Shown here: piece by piece, positions 18,340-27,543 of the stretch | Position numbering within the stretch: the first letter of the stretch is position 1 | Layout of the letters: each line of letters begins with the position of its first letter | The notes under the pieces: generated by a model | Databases searched by the model: none | What the model saw: the letters and a program-made list of their open reading frames with translations, nothing else | Told to the model about the DNA's origin: nothing | Program-made: the position numbers and the translations under genes | Assembly: GCF_900103185.1 (NCBI RefSeq) | Contig: NZ_FNJD01000010.1 | Coordinates: forward strand, 62,001-126,000 | Direction: 5' to 3' | DNA from: Sulfitobacter litoralis | Lineage (GTDB): Bacteria; Pseudomonadota; Alphaproteobacteria; Rhodobacterales; Rhodobacteraceae | Length of the DNA: 64,000 bases

Positions 18340-19236
18340 TTGACGTTTCGCGCGCATGTTCTTGGGTCGGCTGCCGGTGGTGGTTTGCCACAGTGGAACT
18401 GCGGGTGCGAGAATTGCAATCTGGCGCGTGCAGGAACGATACCCGCGCAAACCCAGTCTTCGCTCGCCCTCAGCGCCAATGGCACCGAGTGGGCGGTTTT
18501 GAATGCGTCGCCCGATATTCGGGACCAGATGCTCAAAGCCCCGCCTCTGCATCCGAGTGACCTGCGCAAATCCCCCTTGCGGTCTGTCCTGCTCACCAAT
18601 GGCGATATCGACCACATTGCAGGGTTGTTGACCCTGCGCGAGCAACAGGCTTTTACGCTTTTCGCCACACCTGAAATTCATCGCGTGCTCGCCGAAAATC
18701 CGATTTTTAATGCCCTCCATCCGGACTTCGTCAAACGCGTTTCGATTGAGCTGGGATGCGAGGTCGAAATTGCACCGGGTCTGACGGCGCAGCTGTTTCC
18801 GGTGCCGGGCAAGGTGCCGCTCTATCTGGAAGGTGCGGAAGTCCAAACCGACCTGGAGGGTGAGCAGACGGTCGGGGTACATTTGCGGGCAGGGGACAAA
18901 AACGCATTCTACATTCCCGGCTGTGCGGCAATGCGCGATACGCTTGCGGCGCGGCTGGACGGGGCGGATGCGGTTTTCTTTGACGGGACACTTTGGCAGG
19001 ACGACGAGATGGTGCGCGCAGGACTGAGCCAGAAAACCGGGCGGCGGATGGGGCATATGTCCATGTCCGGCCCCGACGGTTCCATCGCTGCCTTCGAAGA
19101 TATCAAGATTGCGAAGAAAGTTTTTGTCCATATGAACAATACCAATCCAGTGTTCCGGCCTATGTCAGAAGAGCGCAAAGCGGTCGAAGCCGCCGGATGG
19201 ATCATTGCGCAGGACGGGATGGAGTTGGAGATATGA
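18340..19236 (+). CDS. pqqB: PQQ biosynthesis protein PqqB
   Basis: A 298-residue metallo-beta-lactamase-fold oxygenase of PQQ synthesis. It starts at a TTG at 18340 with a GGAGAG ribosome site 6 bases upstream; the family N-terminus (xFRAHVLGSAAGGGLPQWNC) begins exactly here and there is no ATG nearby. Metal-binding and fold motifs include LLTNGDIDHIAGLLTLRE, CGCENCNLA (the zinc-binding cysteines seen in PqqB) and HMSMSGPDGS. It acts in the cytoplasm, hydroxylating the cross-linked Glu-Tyr intermediate. Its stop overlaps the pqqC start (ATGA). Confidence 0.95.
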   Translation: MTFRAHVLGSAAGGGLPQWNCGCENCNLARAGTIPAQTQSSLALSANGTEWAVLNASPDIRDQMLKAPPLHPSDLRKSPLRSVLLTNGDIDHIAGLLTLREQQAFTLFATPEIHRVLAENPIFNALHPDFVKRVSIELGCEVEIAPGLTAQLFPVPGKVPLYLEGAEVQTDLEGEQTVGVHLRAGDKNAFYIPGCAAMRDTLAARLDGADAVFFDGTLWQDDEMVRAGLSQKTGRRMGHMSMSGPDGSIAAFEDIKIAKKVFVHMNNTNPVFRPMSEERKAVEAAGWIIAQDGMELEI

Positions 19237-19979
19237 CGGCCACACCCGCCGAATTCGAAGCCCGCCTGCGCCGGATCGGGGCCGAGCGGTATCACGACAA
19301 GCATCCGTTTCACGACTTGCTGCATGGCGGCGGTTGCACGCCCGATCAGGTCCGCGCATGGGTGATCAACAGGTTCTACTATCAGGCCAGTATCCCGATG
19401 AAAGATGCCGCTTTCATGAGCCGTGTCGATGATCCCGCGCTGCGCCGCGCGTGGCGGTCACGCATTGAGGACCACGACGGCACTGACGAGGTCGAGGGCG
19501 GCATTGCCCGCTGGTTGCATCTTGCAGATGCTGTTGGGCTAGACCGCGACTATGTTGCCAGTGCCCGCGGGGTGTTACCGGCTACGCGCTTTGCGGTGGA
19601 TGCCTACGTGCGCTTTGTCCGAGACAAGACGCTGCTTGAAGCGGTCGCCGCGTCGCTGACCGAGCTGTTTGCGCCAAAAATTCACGCCGCGCGGATCGAA
19701 GGACTGATGGCGAATTACGCCTTTGCCGACGACACGAGCCTGTCCTATTTCCGCAACCGGCTGACACAGGCGCCCAAGGATGTGGCCTTCGGGTTGGGAT
19801 GGGTTCTGGAGCACGCCGATACTGCCGAGAAACAGGACGCGGCGGCGGCTGCGCTTGAATTCAAGACCGATGTGCTTTGGGCGCAGCTCGATGCGTTACA
19901 TGCGGCCTATGTCACGCCTGCGCGTATTCCGCCGGGGGCCTGGGTGCCCGGTTCATACGTTTTGACCCCCGCATCATGA
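19233..19979 (+). CDS. pqqC: Pyrroloquinoline-quinone synthase PqqC
   Basis: A 248-residue protein matching the usual PqqC length. It catalyses the last ring closure and eight-electron oxidation to PQQ. Family motifs include RYHDKHPFHDLLHGG, WVINRFYYQASIPMKDAAF, RIEDHDG and GWVLEHADT. The helical bundle fold needs no metal. The start ATG overlaps the pqqB stop, and the stop overlaps the pqqD start. It is a separate gene rather than the PqqC/D fusion found in some methylotrophs. Confidence 0.95.
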   Translation: MTATPAEFEARLRRIGAERYHDKHPFHDLLHGGGCTPDQVRAWVINRFYYQASIPMKDAAFMSRVDDPALRRAWRSRIEDHDGTDEVEGGIARWLHLADAVGLDRDYVASARGVLPATRFAVDAYVRFVRDKTLLEAVAASLTELFAPKIHAARIEGLMANYAFADDTSLSYFRNRLTQAPKDVAFGLGWVLEHADTAEKQDAAAAALEFKTDVLWAQLDALHAAYVTPARIPPGAWVPGSYVLTPAS

Positions 19980-20260
19980 CGGCGCTCGACGGTCAGGCAG
20001 TACCACGGATACCGCGCGGCGTGCGGATGCATGATGATACGGTACGCGGCAAAACTGTCTTGCTGGCACCCGAGCGGGTCATCGACCTTGATGCCATCGG
20101 ACTTGCCATTTTGCAGCAGATCGACGGTGAGAAAACCATGTCCCAGATTATCGAGACGCTCGCAGCGCTTTATGCCGCACCTGTTGCGCAAATCTCGGAG
20201 GATGTGTCCGGGTATGTGGTGGGCCTGATGGACCGCCGGATACTGGAGATTAAACCATGA
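19976..20260 (+). CDS. pqqD: PqqA-binding chaperone PqqD
   Basis: A 94-residue protein. PqqD is the peptide chaperone (RiPP recognition element) that presents PqqA to PqqE. Matching features are PRIPRGVRMHDDTVRGKTVL, then LLAPERVIDLDAIGLAILQ and the winged-helix end. Start and stop both overlap the neighbours by the ATGA arrangement, so translation is coupled with pqqC and pqqE. Confidence 0.93.
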   Translation: MTALDGQAVPRIPRGVRMHDDTVRGKTVLLAPERVIDLDAIGLAILQQIDGEKTMSQIIETLAALYAAPVAQISEDVSGYVVGLMDRRILEIKP

Positions 20261-21339
20261 CCGCGCCCGCACCCATCGCCATGCTGGCGGAGCTGACCTA
20301 TCGCTGCCCCCTGTCGTGCCCCTATTGCTCCAATCCCGTCGAAATGGCGGCACGGGAGAAGGAGATTTCGACGGAACTCTGGGTCGACGTCTTTCGTCAG
20401 GCCGCAGGCCTTGGCGTGTTGCAACTGCATCTGTCGGGAGGCGAGCCTGCTTCGCGGCGGGATCTGGTTGATCTGGTGGCGGGCGCGCGGGATGCCGGGC
20501 TGTACACCAACCTCATCACCTCGGCCATCGGCCTCACGCAGCGGCGACTTGCCGAACTGGACGCAGCAGGGCTTGATCATGTGCAGCTGTCCTTGCAAGG
20601 CACGGATGCAGATATGGCCGACCGGATCGGCGGGTACAACGGCGGGTTCAAACGCAAGATGCAGGCAGCGGCGTGGATCGTCGAGGCAGGTTTTCCGCTG
20701 ACGCTCAACGCTGTGGTGCATCGCCAGAACCTGCACCAATTGCCGGAGGCGATCGAGATGGCCGTTGAAATGAAAGCGCGGCGGATCGAAGTTGCGATTG
20801 TGCAATTCCACGGCTGGGCGATGCTGAACCGCAGCGCGATGATGCCGACACGCGCGCAGGCAGACGAGGCCAGCCGCGTGGTCGCTGAAGCGCGCAAGCG
20901 GCTCAAAGGTCAGCTGGTCATCGACTATGTGCCGGCGGATTACCACGGCGATTATCCCAAACGGTGTATGGGCGGATGGGGGCTCTCGGGTCTGAACGTA
21001 ACGCCTGACGGGCTGGTGTTGCCCTGTCACGCTGCGCAGACGATCCCCAACCTCGTCTTCGACAACGTGGCGGACAAGCCGCTGTCGGACATCTGGTATC
21101 ACGGCGGCGCCTTCAACGCCTATCGCGGCGAGGACTGGATGCAGGAGCCGTGTAAATCCTGCGATCGGCGCAAGCTGGACTTTGGGGGGTGCAGGTGTCA
21201 GGCGATGGCGATTGCGGGCGATCCGGCGGCCACGGACCCGACCTGCATCAAATCGCCGTTGCATTCACGCATGCAGGAACTGGCGCAAGGGTTTTCAACG
21301 GATGACACCGCCGAACTGGTTTACCGCAAAAGCCCGTAA
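20257..21339 (+). CDS. pqqE: Radical SAM PqqA peptide cyclase PqqE
   Basis: A 360-residue radical SAM enzyme that forms the Glu-Tyr carbon-carbon bond in PqqA. The SAM cluster motif CxxxCxxC is CPLSCPYCSNP (near residue 16), followed by LHLSGGEPASRRDL. The C-terminal SPASM auxiliary-cluster cysteines are visible in CMGGWGLSGLNVTPDG, LPCH, and EPCKSCDRRKLDFGGCRCQA. It is the last gene of the operon; no pqqF protease follows, so peptide trimming must use a protease from elsewhere. The stop lies 2 bp from the end of the convergent sensor kinase gene. Confidence 0.95.
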   Translation: MTAPAPIAMLAELTYRCPLSCPYCSNPVEMAAREKEISTELWVDVFRQAAGLGVLQLHLSGGEPASRRDLVDLVAGARDAGLYTNLITSAIGLTQRRLAELDAAGLDHVQLSLQGTDADMADRIGGYNGGFKRKMQAAAWIVEAGFPLTLNAVVHRQNLHQLPEAIEMAVEMKARRIEVAIVQFHGWAMLNRSAMMPTRAQADEASRVVAEARKRLKGQLVIDYVPADYHGDYPKRCMGGWGLSGLNVTPDGLVLPCHAAQTIPNLVFDNVADKPLSDIWYHGGAFNAYRGEDWMQEPCKSCDRRKLDFGGCRCQAMAIAGDPAATDPTCIKSPLHSRMQELAQGFSTDDTAELVYRKSP

Positions 21340-21341
21340 CC

Positions 21342-23534
21342 TCACGAGACACTGCGGAGAAAGTCGAACAGCCTGAGACGGTCGATGGGTTTGGGCATCA
21401 GGTTCAACCCCATCGAGGCACACTGTTGCGCAAGCGCGCTACTGCGGTCGGCAGAGATCATACGCGTCGGGATTGGCCCGTATTGCTGAATGATCCGTTG
21501 GTGCAGCTCGGGCCCCGACATGCCATCGCCCAACTGGCAATCGAGCAATAGTACATCGGGGACAAGATCGATGTCCCTGAGGATGGCAATTGCCTCCTCA
21601 CCGTTGAGCGCGTGAATGACATGGGCGCCCCAGCCTTCGATCATGAGGGATATTGCGTTGGCAAGATCCCCGTCATTCTCCACAAGCAATATAATCTGAC
21701 CGAGCTTCGGTAACTTGGGGCTGTCGCTCATTGGTCTTACGGTCGTTTTTTGGGCTTTGTCACTGCAGAGGATCTTCAGCTCTACCGTAAAACAGCTACC
21801 CTTGTCCGGAATGGAGCAGAGATGCAGCGGGTGGTTCAGGGACTTGCAAGCCCGTTCGACAATGGCCAGACCCAGACCCAGACCGGCCGCAGAGTTCGCC
21901 ATATCCAGACGCTTGAACTCCTGAAAGATCAGTTTCTGATCAGCCTCTGCAATGCCAAAGCCCGTATCCCAGATCTCCATACGGGCCGTGGCCCCGCTGC
22001 GCCGCACGCCCACAAGAACCTTGCCACTCTGCGTGTACCGGATCGCGTTGGAAATGAGGTTCTGTGCGATGCGCCGCAAATAGCCGGGATCACTGCGCAC
22101 GGTCAGGCCGCAGCTCACGATGGTGAGATCCAGCCCCTTGTCCCGTGCTACGGGCGTCAACTCGTCGCTGAGAGGGCCAAGGATGGCGTCCAGCCGCACC
22201 GGCTGGATGTCGAAAGTGGGGCTGGTCGCGTCCAGTTTGGAGATGTCCAGCAAAGCTTCGATGATCTTCTCGACGCTGATCAAGGCTGTTTCGGCCTTGC
22301 CGATCACATTGAGTAGGTCTGGCTGCGTCAACCGGTCCGACACCGAAGCCACAAACAGTTTTGCAGCAGAAAGCGGTTGCAACAGGTCATGGCTTGCAGC
22401 AGCGACAAATCGGGATTTTGACGCATTGGCGCGCTCCGCTTCCGACAAGGCGATCCCCAACTCATTCGTGCGGTCCTGCACGCGCTGTTCCAGCACTTCG
22501 TTCATTTCGGCCAATGATTTCGCCGCAGACCGCTCGGCAGTGACGTCGGTAAAACTCATCACAAAGCCACGGTCCGGCATTTCCTGACCAAAAACGCTAA
22601 AGGTCTGGCGGCCGTTGCGCGTGACTTCAAAAGCAATCGGGGACCGCCCTTCATTGTGGTTGGCCCATCGCACCAGCATGTCGACGTCGAACTGGTCGGA
22701 GAAGATGAGCTGTTTTTCAAGCTGTTCGAGGAGAATGACAAAATTTCTCCCCAATGCTGCTTCCTGAGGGGGCAGATCCAGCAGCTGATTCATCTTCTTG
22801 TTCCAGCCCACAAGATTTTTTGCATGATCAAAAATGCAAACTCCCTGATTGAGATGGTCAAGCGTGGCTTGAAGGATCTGCGCCTGGCGGTCGCGCATCC
22901 GGTCCTGTTCTTTTCGTTCCAGCCGGATAATTTCGGTGACGTCCGTCTGCAGGATAACGGTGCCGCGACGGGCTGTGCGGTGTTCGCTGACCTGTATCCA
23001 GCGGTCATGTTTCAGACTGACATTGAACACCACATGGTTGTCGCGGTGCCGCTCGGTGCGCCGATTGGCCCACTGGGCGGGTGTCACATCAGGCGGCAGT
23101 GCGAGGGAGCTGCTTCGCGAAACCAGGTCGACGTAGTCGTTGAAAGGCAACCCTTCGACCAATCGCATCTCCACGTCTTTCATATCGCGGCAAAAACGGC
23201 TGTTGAACAGGACGAGTAGGTCGTTGGAATCAAACAGCGCAAAACCTTCGTTGATCGTCTCAATAGCCTCACCCAGATTGGTGCGGGCGGTTTCGGTCTC
23301 GCGGTTGGCCTCTTCAAGCTGTGCATTGGATTCCTGCAACAGATCGAGTGTGCGCTCCAGATCAATGGTCCGTTCCTTGACCTGCATCTCAAGCAGGGCG
23401 GCCCGTTCGAACTGGGCATAGGCAAGACCGGACTGTTCGTTTTTTTGCTCCACGCGGCGCATGAGAACTTTGGAAATCAGCAGCAGCTTTTCATTCTGGC
23501 GCTCGATGCTGTCGAGTGGGTTGATCAATGACAT
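21342..23534 (-). CDS. PAS-domain hybrid histidine kinase (FlhS/PedS1-like)
   Basis: A 730-residue cytoplasmic hybrid sensor kinase without clear transmembrane segments. A coiled coil (residues 40-90) is followed by two PAS domains (about 90-200 and 220-335), a second coiled coil, a HisKA domain with His382 in FVAAASHDLLQPLSAAKLF, a HATPase domain (N box LISNAIRYT, G boxes WDTGFGIA and GLGLGLAI), and a C-terminal receiver (ILLVENDGD, then LLLDCQLGDGMSG). The layout resembles FlhS of Paracoccus and the PedS1-type kinases of quinoprotein alcohol dehydrogenase loci. It precedes nothing on its strand and follows the FIST and LuxR genes, forming a three-gene signalling set for the dehydrogenase next door. 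The signal sensed is unknown. Confidence 0.85.
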   Translation of the reverse strand: MSLINPLDSIERQNEKLLLISKVLMRRVEQKNEQSGLAYAQFERAALLEMQVKERTIDLERTLDLLQESNAQLEEANRETETARTNLGEAIETINEGFALFDSNDLLVLFNSRFCRDMKDVEMRLVEGLPFNDYVDLVSRSSSLALPPDVTPAQWANRRTERHRDNHVVFNVSLKHDRWIQVSEHRTARRGTVILQTDVTEIIRLERKEQDRMRDRQAQILQATLDHLNQGVCIFDHAKNLVGWNKKMNQLLDLPPQEAALGRNFVILLEQLEKQLIFSDQFDVDMLVRWANHNEGRSPIAFEVTRNGRQTFSVFGQEMPDRGFVMSFTDVTAERSAAKSLAEMNEVLEQRVQDRTNELGIALSEAERANASKSRFVAAASHDLLQPLSAAKLFVASVSDRLTQPDLLNVIGKAETALISVEKIIEALLDISKLDATSPTFDIQPVRLDAILGPLSDELTPVARDKGLDLTIVSCGLTVRSDPGYLRRIAQNLISNAIRYTQSGKVLVGVRRSGATARMEIWDTGFGIAEADQKLIFQEFKRLDMANSAAGLGLGLAIVERACKSLNHPLHLCSIPDKGSCFTVELKILCSDKAQKTTVRPMSDSPKLPKLGQIILLVENDGDLANAISLMIEGWGAHVIHALNGEEAIAILRDIDLVPDVLLLDCQLGDGMSGPELHQRIIQQYGPIPTRMISADRSSALAQQCASMGLNLMPKPIDRLRLFDFLRSVS

Positions 23535-23539
23535 GGGTG

Positions 23540-24709
23540 TCAGGCCTCGCCGCCATGGGTTTCGGCATAGATCGCCAGACCGGACATGGTGTGGTTGACG
23601 TGAAGCGGCCCGATTTGTTCGCCATAGGTTGAAAAGCCGATGACCTTGTGACGGGTCAGTACGTCCGACACCTGGCGGGTGCTCTGTTTTTGCTCGGCTT
23701 CAATGCGGCGCAGAATGCAGTCACATCCTACGATGTCCGTCAGCGTGCCCATTCTGGACAGCTCGGTCAGCTTCTCGTCCAGATGTTCGGCCATGTCCCG
23801 CGGCTCTGCCACAGTCAGCACCATGCCTTCGTCTATGGCAGAGAAGAACACCAACTCGCCTTTTGGCGTGACCTGCTGGATCGCGCGGACATGATGGGCA
23901 CCGCCGATACGCACGACGACCGGATGGGAGGCGAAAGTGAACTGGTCGAGCTGGTCAGGGTTCGTACCGACCAATCGCGCATATTCGCGCGCGGCCGGCT
24001 CTGCGTTGATGGATTTCACGATGCGCCTGTCGGGATCGGCGTCGGTGACGACCATCTGAATATCCGTGGGGACAAGGTGATCAATGCTGAAGACCTGCGT
24101 TTTATGATCTGTCTGGATCATCGTCAGAACGGCAGCGTTTTGGCGCACCCGTCCATTAAATGACACGAACGTCTGTTTGAATCTGGTGCCGTCTCCCGCC
24201 GATCCGCCAAACAGCGGCATGTCCCGCAGCGCAGGCGAGATCGCAGCCGTCAGGGTATCCTCGCGCAGGGAAAGGCCGTCCACCACGAGAAAGGCAAACC
24301 CATTCAGTTTTTTGGGGTTTCTATCGCGCAAGGCAACCCGGTCCTGCGCAATGCGGTCAACCGCGCTTTGGGTCTCGCGACCGTCAAGGTCTTCGACGAG
24401 GATCGAAATGCTGTCAAAATGTGCGGCGGGGTAGCCAAGTCCGAGGATCGTTCCCTCCTCATAGCCTCCCGCGCCGATTTCTCCGGCGGTGGTACAGGCT
24501 ACAATATCAGTTGTGGGAAATACTGCGTTGAGTCTCTCTGAGACAGCAGCAAAATCGACATTCGGGGTCACAAAGACCGTGAGCAGGGCCAAGGGAGCGT
24601 CCCCCAGCTTTTCGCGCAGATGCGCGACCGGATCGTCGCATTTTACCGAGACCTGGGCCTGAGATAATACATGCACGTCCCGCCCGTTGCTCTGGATCTT
24701 TTCGGTCAT
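23540..24709 (-). CDS. FIST N/C domain sensory protein (NosP-like)
   Basis: A 389-residue protein starting at ATG 24709; a GTG at 24718 would add three residues. It has a FIST_N domain (residues about 30-220: LLTVFVTPNVDFAAVSERL, CTTAGEIGAGGYEEG, FLVVDGLSLREDTL) and a FIST_C domain (about 220-370: GGAHHVRAIQQVTPKGELVF, ending with SFTYGEQIG-like FSTYGEQIGPLHVNHTMSG). FIST proteins often lie next to kinases and modulate them; NosP members bind haem and sense nitric oxide. Its stop is 5 bp before the kinase gene start, so they are co-expressed. Whether haem is bound cannot be judged from sequence alone. Confidence 0.82.
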   Translation of the reverse strand: MTEKIQSNGRDVHVLSQAQVSVKCDDPVAHLREKLGDAPLALLTVFVTPNVDFAAVSERLNAVFPTTDIVACTTAGEIGAGGYEEGTILGLGYPAAHFDSISILVEDLDGRETQSAVDRIAQDRVALRDRNPKKLNGFAFLVVDGLSLREDTLTAAISPALRDMPLFGGSAGDGTRFKQTFVSFNGRVRQNAAVLTMIQTDHKTQVFSIDHLVPTDIQMVVTDADPDRRIVKSINAEPAAREYARLVGTNPDQLDQFTFASHPVVVRIGGAHHVRAIQQVTPKGELVFFSAIDEGMVLTVAEPRDMAEHLDEKLTELSRMGTLTDIVGCDCILRRIEAEQKQSTRQVSDVLTRHKVIGFSTYGEQIGPLHVNHTMSGLAIYAETHGGEA

Positions 24710-24742
24710 TCTGATCACCCCGTTCCGGTCACGATAGAGGTG

Positions 24743-25441
24743 CTATTCCCGGTTTGGCAAGACTTCGGAAAAATTCGCTTCATGTGCAACCAGCACCGCC
24801 TGGGTGCGGCTTTGAACGCCGAGTTTGCGCATGATCGCGGTCACATGCGCCTTTACAGTTGTTTCCGCAATCGTCAGGTCGAATGCGATCTGCTTGTTGA
24901 GCTTACCCTCGCAGATGAGGTTCAGGATACGGGCTTGCTGGTTGGTCAGGGACGACAATCTTCGCAGCGTGTCATCCTTGGCAGACCCCTCGCTGCCTTT
25001 GACAAAACCGGGCGGCGTGAAAATCTTGCCTTCCCTGATCTGGTCGACGGCATCCTTGAACACCGACCGGCGGCTGTGTTTGGGCACAAAACCCGCTGCA
25101 CCGGATGTGATTGCGGCGTTGATGATTGTGTTATCGGTCATCGAAGAGACTACGATGATTTTCGACTCTTCGGACTTCCGGCGCAGCTGCATCAATCCGT
25201 CAAGGCCGCTGACATCGGGTAGGTTCAAATCGAGCAGGATGAGGTGCGGCGCTTTGAAGGTGTCGAGCGTCTTGAGTGCCGATTGAAGGCAATCTGCTGT
25301 GCGAACTTCCACGAACTCTGCCACCGACCGCAGGGTCAGATCAAGCGCATCGCAAAACAGAGGATGGTCATCGACGATGAGCGCCCAGGGTGCGATGTCT
25401 TGCAATAAATGTTTTGATATTGGCGATTGATGAGGTGTCAT
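24743..25441 (-). CDS. NarL/LuxR-family response regulator (FlhR/AgmR-like)
   Basis: A 232-residue two-domain regulator. The receiver has IVDDHPLFCDAL and the phospho-acceptor Asp in HLILLDLNLPDVSGLDGL. The C-terminal helix-turn-helix is LTNQQARILNLICEGKLNKQ, then AETTVKAHVTAIMRKLG. This type (AgmR/ExaE/PedR2, FlhR) activates quinoprotein alcohol dehydrogenase genes. It lies upstream of the FIST and kinase genes on the same strand, and the dehydrogenase gene lies just upstream again, ended by its own terminator. A 15-bp palindrome sits immediately before its start codon and may mediate autoregulation. Confidence 0.87.
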   Translation of the reverse strand: MTPHQSPISKHLLQDIAPWALIVDDHPLFCDALDLTLRSVAEFVEVRTADCLQSALKTLDTFKAPHLILLDLNLPDVSGLDGLMQLRRKSEESKIIVVSSMTDNTIINAAITSGAAGFVPKHSRRSVFKDAVDQIREGKIFTPPGFVKGSEGSAKDDTLRRLSSLTNQQARILNLICEGKLNKQIAFDLTIAETTVKAHVTAIMRKLGVQSRTQAVLVAHEANFSEVLPNRE

Positions 25442-25442
25442 G

Positions 25443-25457
25443 GCCCTACGCTAGGGC
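25443..25457 (-). promoter_or_regulatory. Palindrome at the LuxR regulator start
   Basis: GCCCTA-CGC-TAGGGC is a perfect 6-bp inverted repeat with a 3-base centre, 1 bp upstream of the regulator start codon. It would sit over the ribosome site, so it could act as an operator or as an RNA hairpin controlling translation. Confidence 0.4.
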
Positions 25458-25504
25458 ACAACAATCCAAAAGTCTCTTGTCAAAAAGTCCTAGTCGCCCG
25501 TGCC

Positions 25505-25534
25505 AAAAAAATGCGCCCCTACGAGAGGGGCGCA
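25505..25534 (-). terminator. Rho-independent terminator of the dehydrogenase gene
   Basis: Read on the minus strand: TGCGCCCCT, a 5-base loop and AGGGGCGCA form a perfect 9-bp stem followed by seven Ts, 20 bp after the dehydrogenase stop. It separates this gene from the regulator downstream. Confidence 0.9.
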
Positions 25535-25554
25535 CAAGGTTACAGGGAGATTTC

Positions 25555-27321
25555 TTAGTTGTTGGAAGCAAGCTGTGCAGGCAGACGGAAGGTCCACAGC
25601 AGGCCGCCCTGGTTGAGGTAGCTCACCTTCTGGGCCACTTCGCCGCCCCAGAGTGGCACCGCACCACCCCATCCGGAGATTACGGTCACAAACTGTTCAC
25701 CGTCCTGTTCCCAGGTGATGGGCTGGCCGACGATGCCGGAACCGGTCTGGAACGACCAAAGCTTGTCGCCGGTTTCGTCATCGAAGGCGATGAATTCACC
25801 CTCGGGCGTGCCTGTGAACACCAGTCCACCGGCAGTGGTCATCACACCGGCCCAAAGGGGCGCGTCGTTCTTGTACTCCCACTTGATCTCGCCGGTGTCG
25901 GGGTCCATCGCCTTGAGGCTGCCGATGTGGTCCTCGTAGTTCGGCTTGATCGTGAAGCCCGAACCAAGGTAGGCCGCACCTTTCTTGTAGGTGATCGGCT
26001 CGTTCCAGACGTCCATGCCCCATTCGTTGGAGGGCACATAAAACAGGCCAGTTACGGGCGAGTGTGCCATAGGCATCCAGTTTTTGCCGCCGAGGAAGGA
26101 AGGCGACGAGAACACGACTTCCCCCTTGTTGCCATCGGCCGACGCAGCCGGGTCGCCGGGGCGATTCTCTTCGACGAAGATCGGACGACCGGTATCATCG
26201 ATGCCGCTGGCCCATGTGATGTCCTTGACGAAAGGTGCGGCACTCACAAATGCGCCGTCCTCGCGGTTGAGAACATAGAAGTAGCCGTTGCGGTCGGCGG
26301 TAGCCCACCGTTTGTTGCCTGCGCGGTCTTCATAGGCGACGACTTCGTTCACCCCGTCATAGTCCCAGCCTTCGCGGGGCGTCGTCTGGAAGTGCCACTT
26401 GATCTCGCCCGTGGCCGGGTCGATACCGATGCGTGACGCGGCATAGAGGTTGTCACCGGAGTTGCCTTCTGTCGGCTGGCCCGCATTGCGCAGGTGGCTG
26501 TTCCAGGGGGCAGGGTTTCCCGCGCCGAACACCAGCGTATCCGTGTCCGCGTCATACGATCCACCGAGCCAGGTAGCCCCGCCGCCGGTTTTCCACATAT
26601 CGCCCGGCCATGTCGCGTTCAACGTGCCGGTCATCGTGCTTTCTTCGCCGTTCAGCATCCCCATGTGACCCTCGATCACCGGACGATCCCAGATCAGTTC
26701 GCCGGTCTCGGTATCACGGGCTTGGACACGGCCGACCACGCCGAACTCACCGCCAGAGTTGCCGGTGATGATCATGCCGTTCAGGATCAGCGGGGCGGCA
26801 GTGTAGCTGTACCCCGCCTTGTAATCGGCGATCTGCTTGTTCCAGACCACATCGCCGGTGTCCTTGTTCAATGCAACGATGCGCGCATCGAGCGTGCCGA
26901 AGTAAACCTTGTCGCCAAAGATGGCGGCACCCCGGTTCACGACGTCGCAACACGGCAGGATACCTTCGGGCAGGCGGGCGTCATACTGCCACAGCTCTTT
27001 GCCTGTCTTGATGTCGATTGCATACATCCGCGAATAGGAGCCGGTGATGTACATCACGCCGTCATGCACGATGGGCTGCGTTTCCTGGCCGCGCTGCTTT
27101 TCACCGCCGAGAGAGAACGCCCAGGCCGGCACAAGGTTCTTGACGTTGTCCTTGTTCAGAGTTGTCAGCGGAGAGTGGCGTTGCAGGTGACGCCCCATGC
27201 CGTTTGTCAACACGTCACCCGTGGATGCCGTATCATTCGCAAGATCGGCCTCTGTGACGTCAGCGACCGCCAGGGTTGCCGTCATCATCGAAGCCGTCAG
27301 CGCCAAAATAAATCTGTTCAT
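25555..27321 (-). CDS. exaF: PQQ-dependent alcohol dehydrogenase, ExaF/PedH type (probably lanthanide-dependent)
   Basis: A 588-residue periplasmic quinoprotein starting at ATG 27321, with a strong GGGAGGAATACCGA ribosome site; the longer frame to 27357 adds unlikely residues before the signal peptide ([16 protein letters not shown]). The eight-bladed propeller shows TRP-docking repeats such as [13 protein letters not shown] and [15 protein letters not shown]. Vicinal Cys124-Cys125 ([10 protein letters not shown]) is the redox disulfide. The catalytic base Asp320 in GWDYDGVNE is followed by Asp322; this Asp-x-Asp pair marks lanthanide-dependent enzymes, whereas calcium enzymes have Ala or Ser there. 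The C-terminus ([25 protein letters not shown]) resembles PedH/ExaF more than XoxF. It oxidises primary alcohols to aldehydes, passing electrons to cytochrome c. Confidence 0.9.
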   Translation of the reverse strand: MNRFILALTASMMTATLAVADVTEADLANDTASTGDVLTNGMGRHLQRHSPLTTLNKDNVKNLVPAWAFSLGGEKQRGQETQPIVHDGVMYITGSYSRMYAIDIKTGKELWQYDARLPEGILPCCDVVNRGAAIFGDKVYFGTLDARIVALNKDTGDVVWNKQIADYKAGYSYTAAPLILNGMIITGNSGGEFGVVGRVQARDTETGELIWDRPVIEGHMGMLNGEESTMTGTLNATWPGDMWKTGGGATWLGGSYDADTDTLVFGAGNPAPWNSHLRNAGQPTEGNSGDNLYAASRIGIDPATGEIKWHFQTTPREGWDYDGVNEVVAYEDRAGNKRWATADRNGYFYVLNREDGAFVSAAPFVKDITWASGIDDTGRPIFVEENRPGDPAASADGNKGEVVFSSPSFLGGKNWMPMAHSPVTGLFYVPSNEWGMDVWNEPITYKKGAAYLGSGFTIKPNYEDHIGSLKAMDPDTGEIKWEYKNDAPLWAGVMTTAGGLVFTGTPEGEFIAFDDETGDKLWSFQTGSGIVGQPITWEQDGEQFVTVISGWGGAVPLWGGEVAQKVSYLNQGGLLWTFRLPAQLASNN

Positions 27322-27543
27322 TCGGTATTCCTCCCAAGAATTATCTGGTCCGGCCACACCTTATGAATGAACGGCGCAATCCGGCATAGCTCGACTATCT
27401 GCACAAAAAGGCAAAGCGGCTATTGAACAATGGTCGTATCTCCAAGGGCGTCTCGCCCAAGACCAAAGTCGCAGTGCTGACGCGGGTGCGAGGGGGCTAG
27501 TCTGGCAGTCGAACGGACAGCCCTCCAGATCAAAGGACACCCC

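Noticed and set aside
25555-27321. XoxF or MxaF methanol dehydrogenase
   Set aside because: The C-terminal part resembles PedH/ExaF ethanol-type enzymes; MxaF lacks the second aspartate, and the MxaI small subunit gene is absent.
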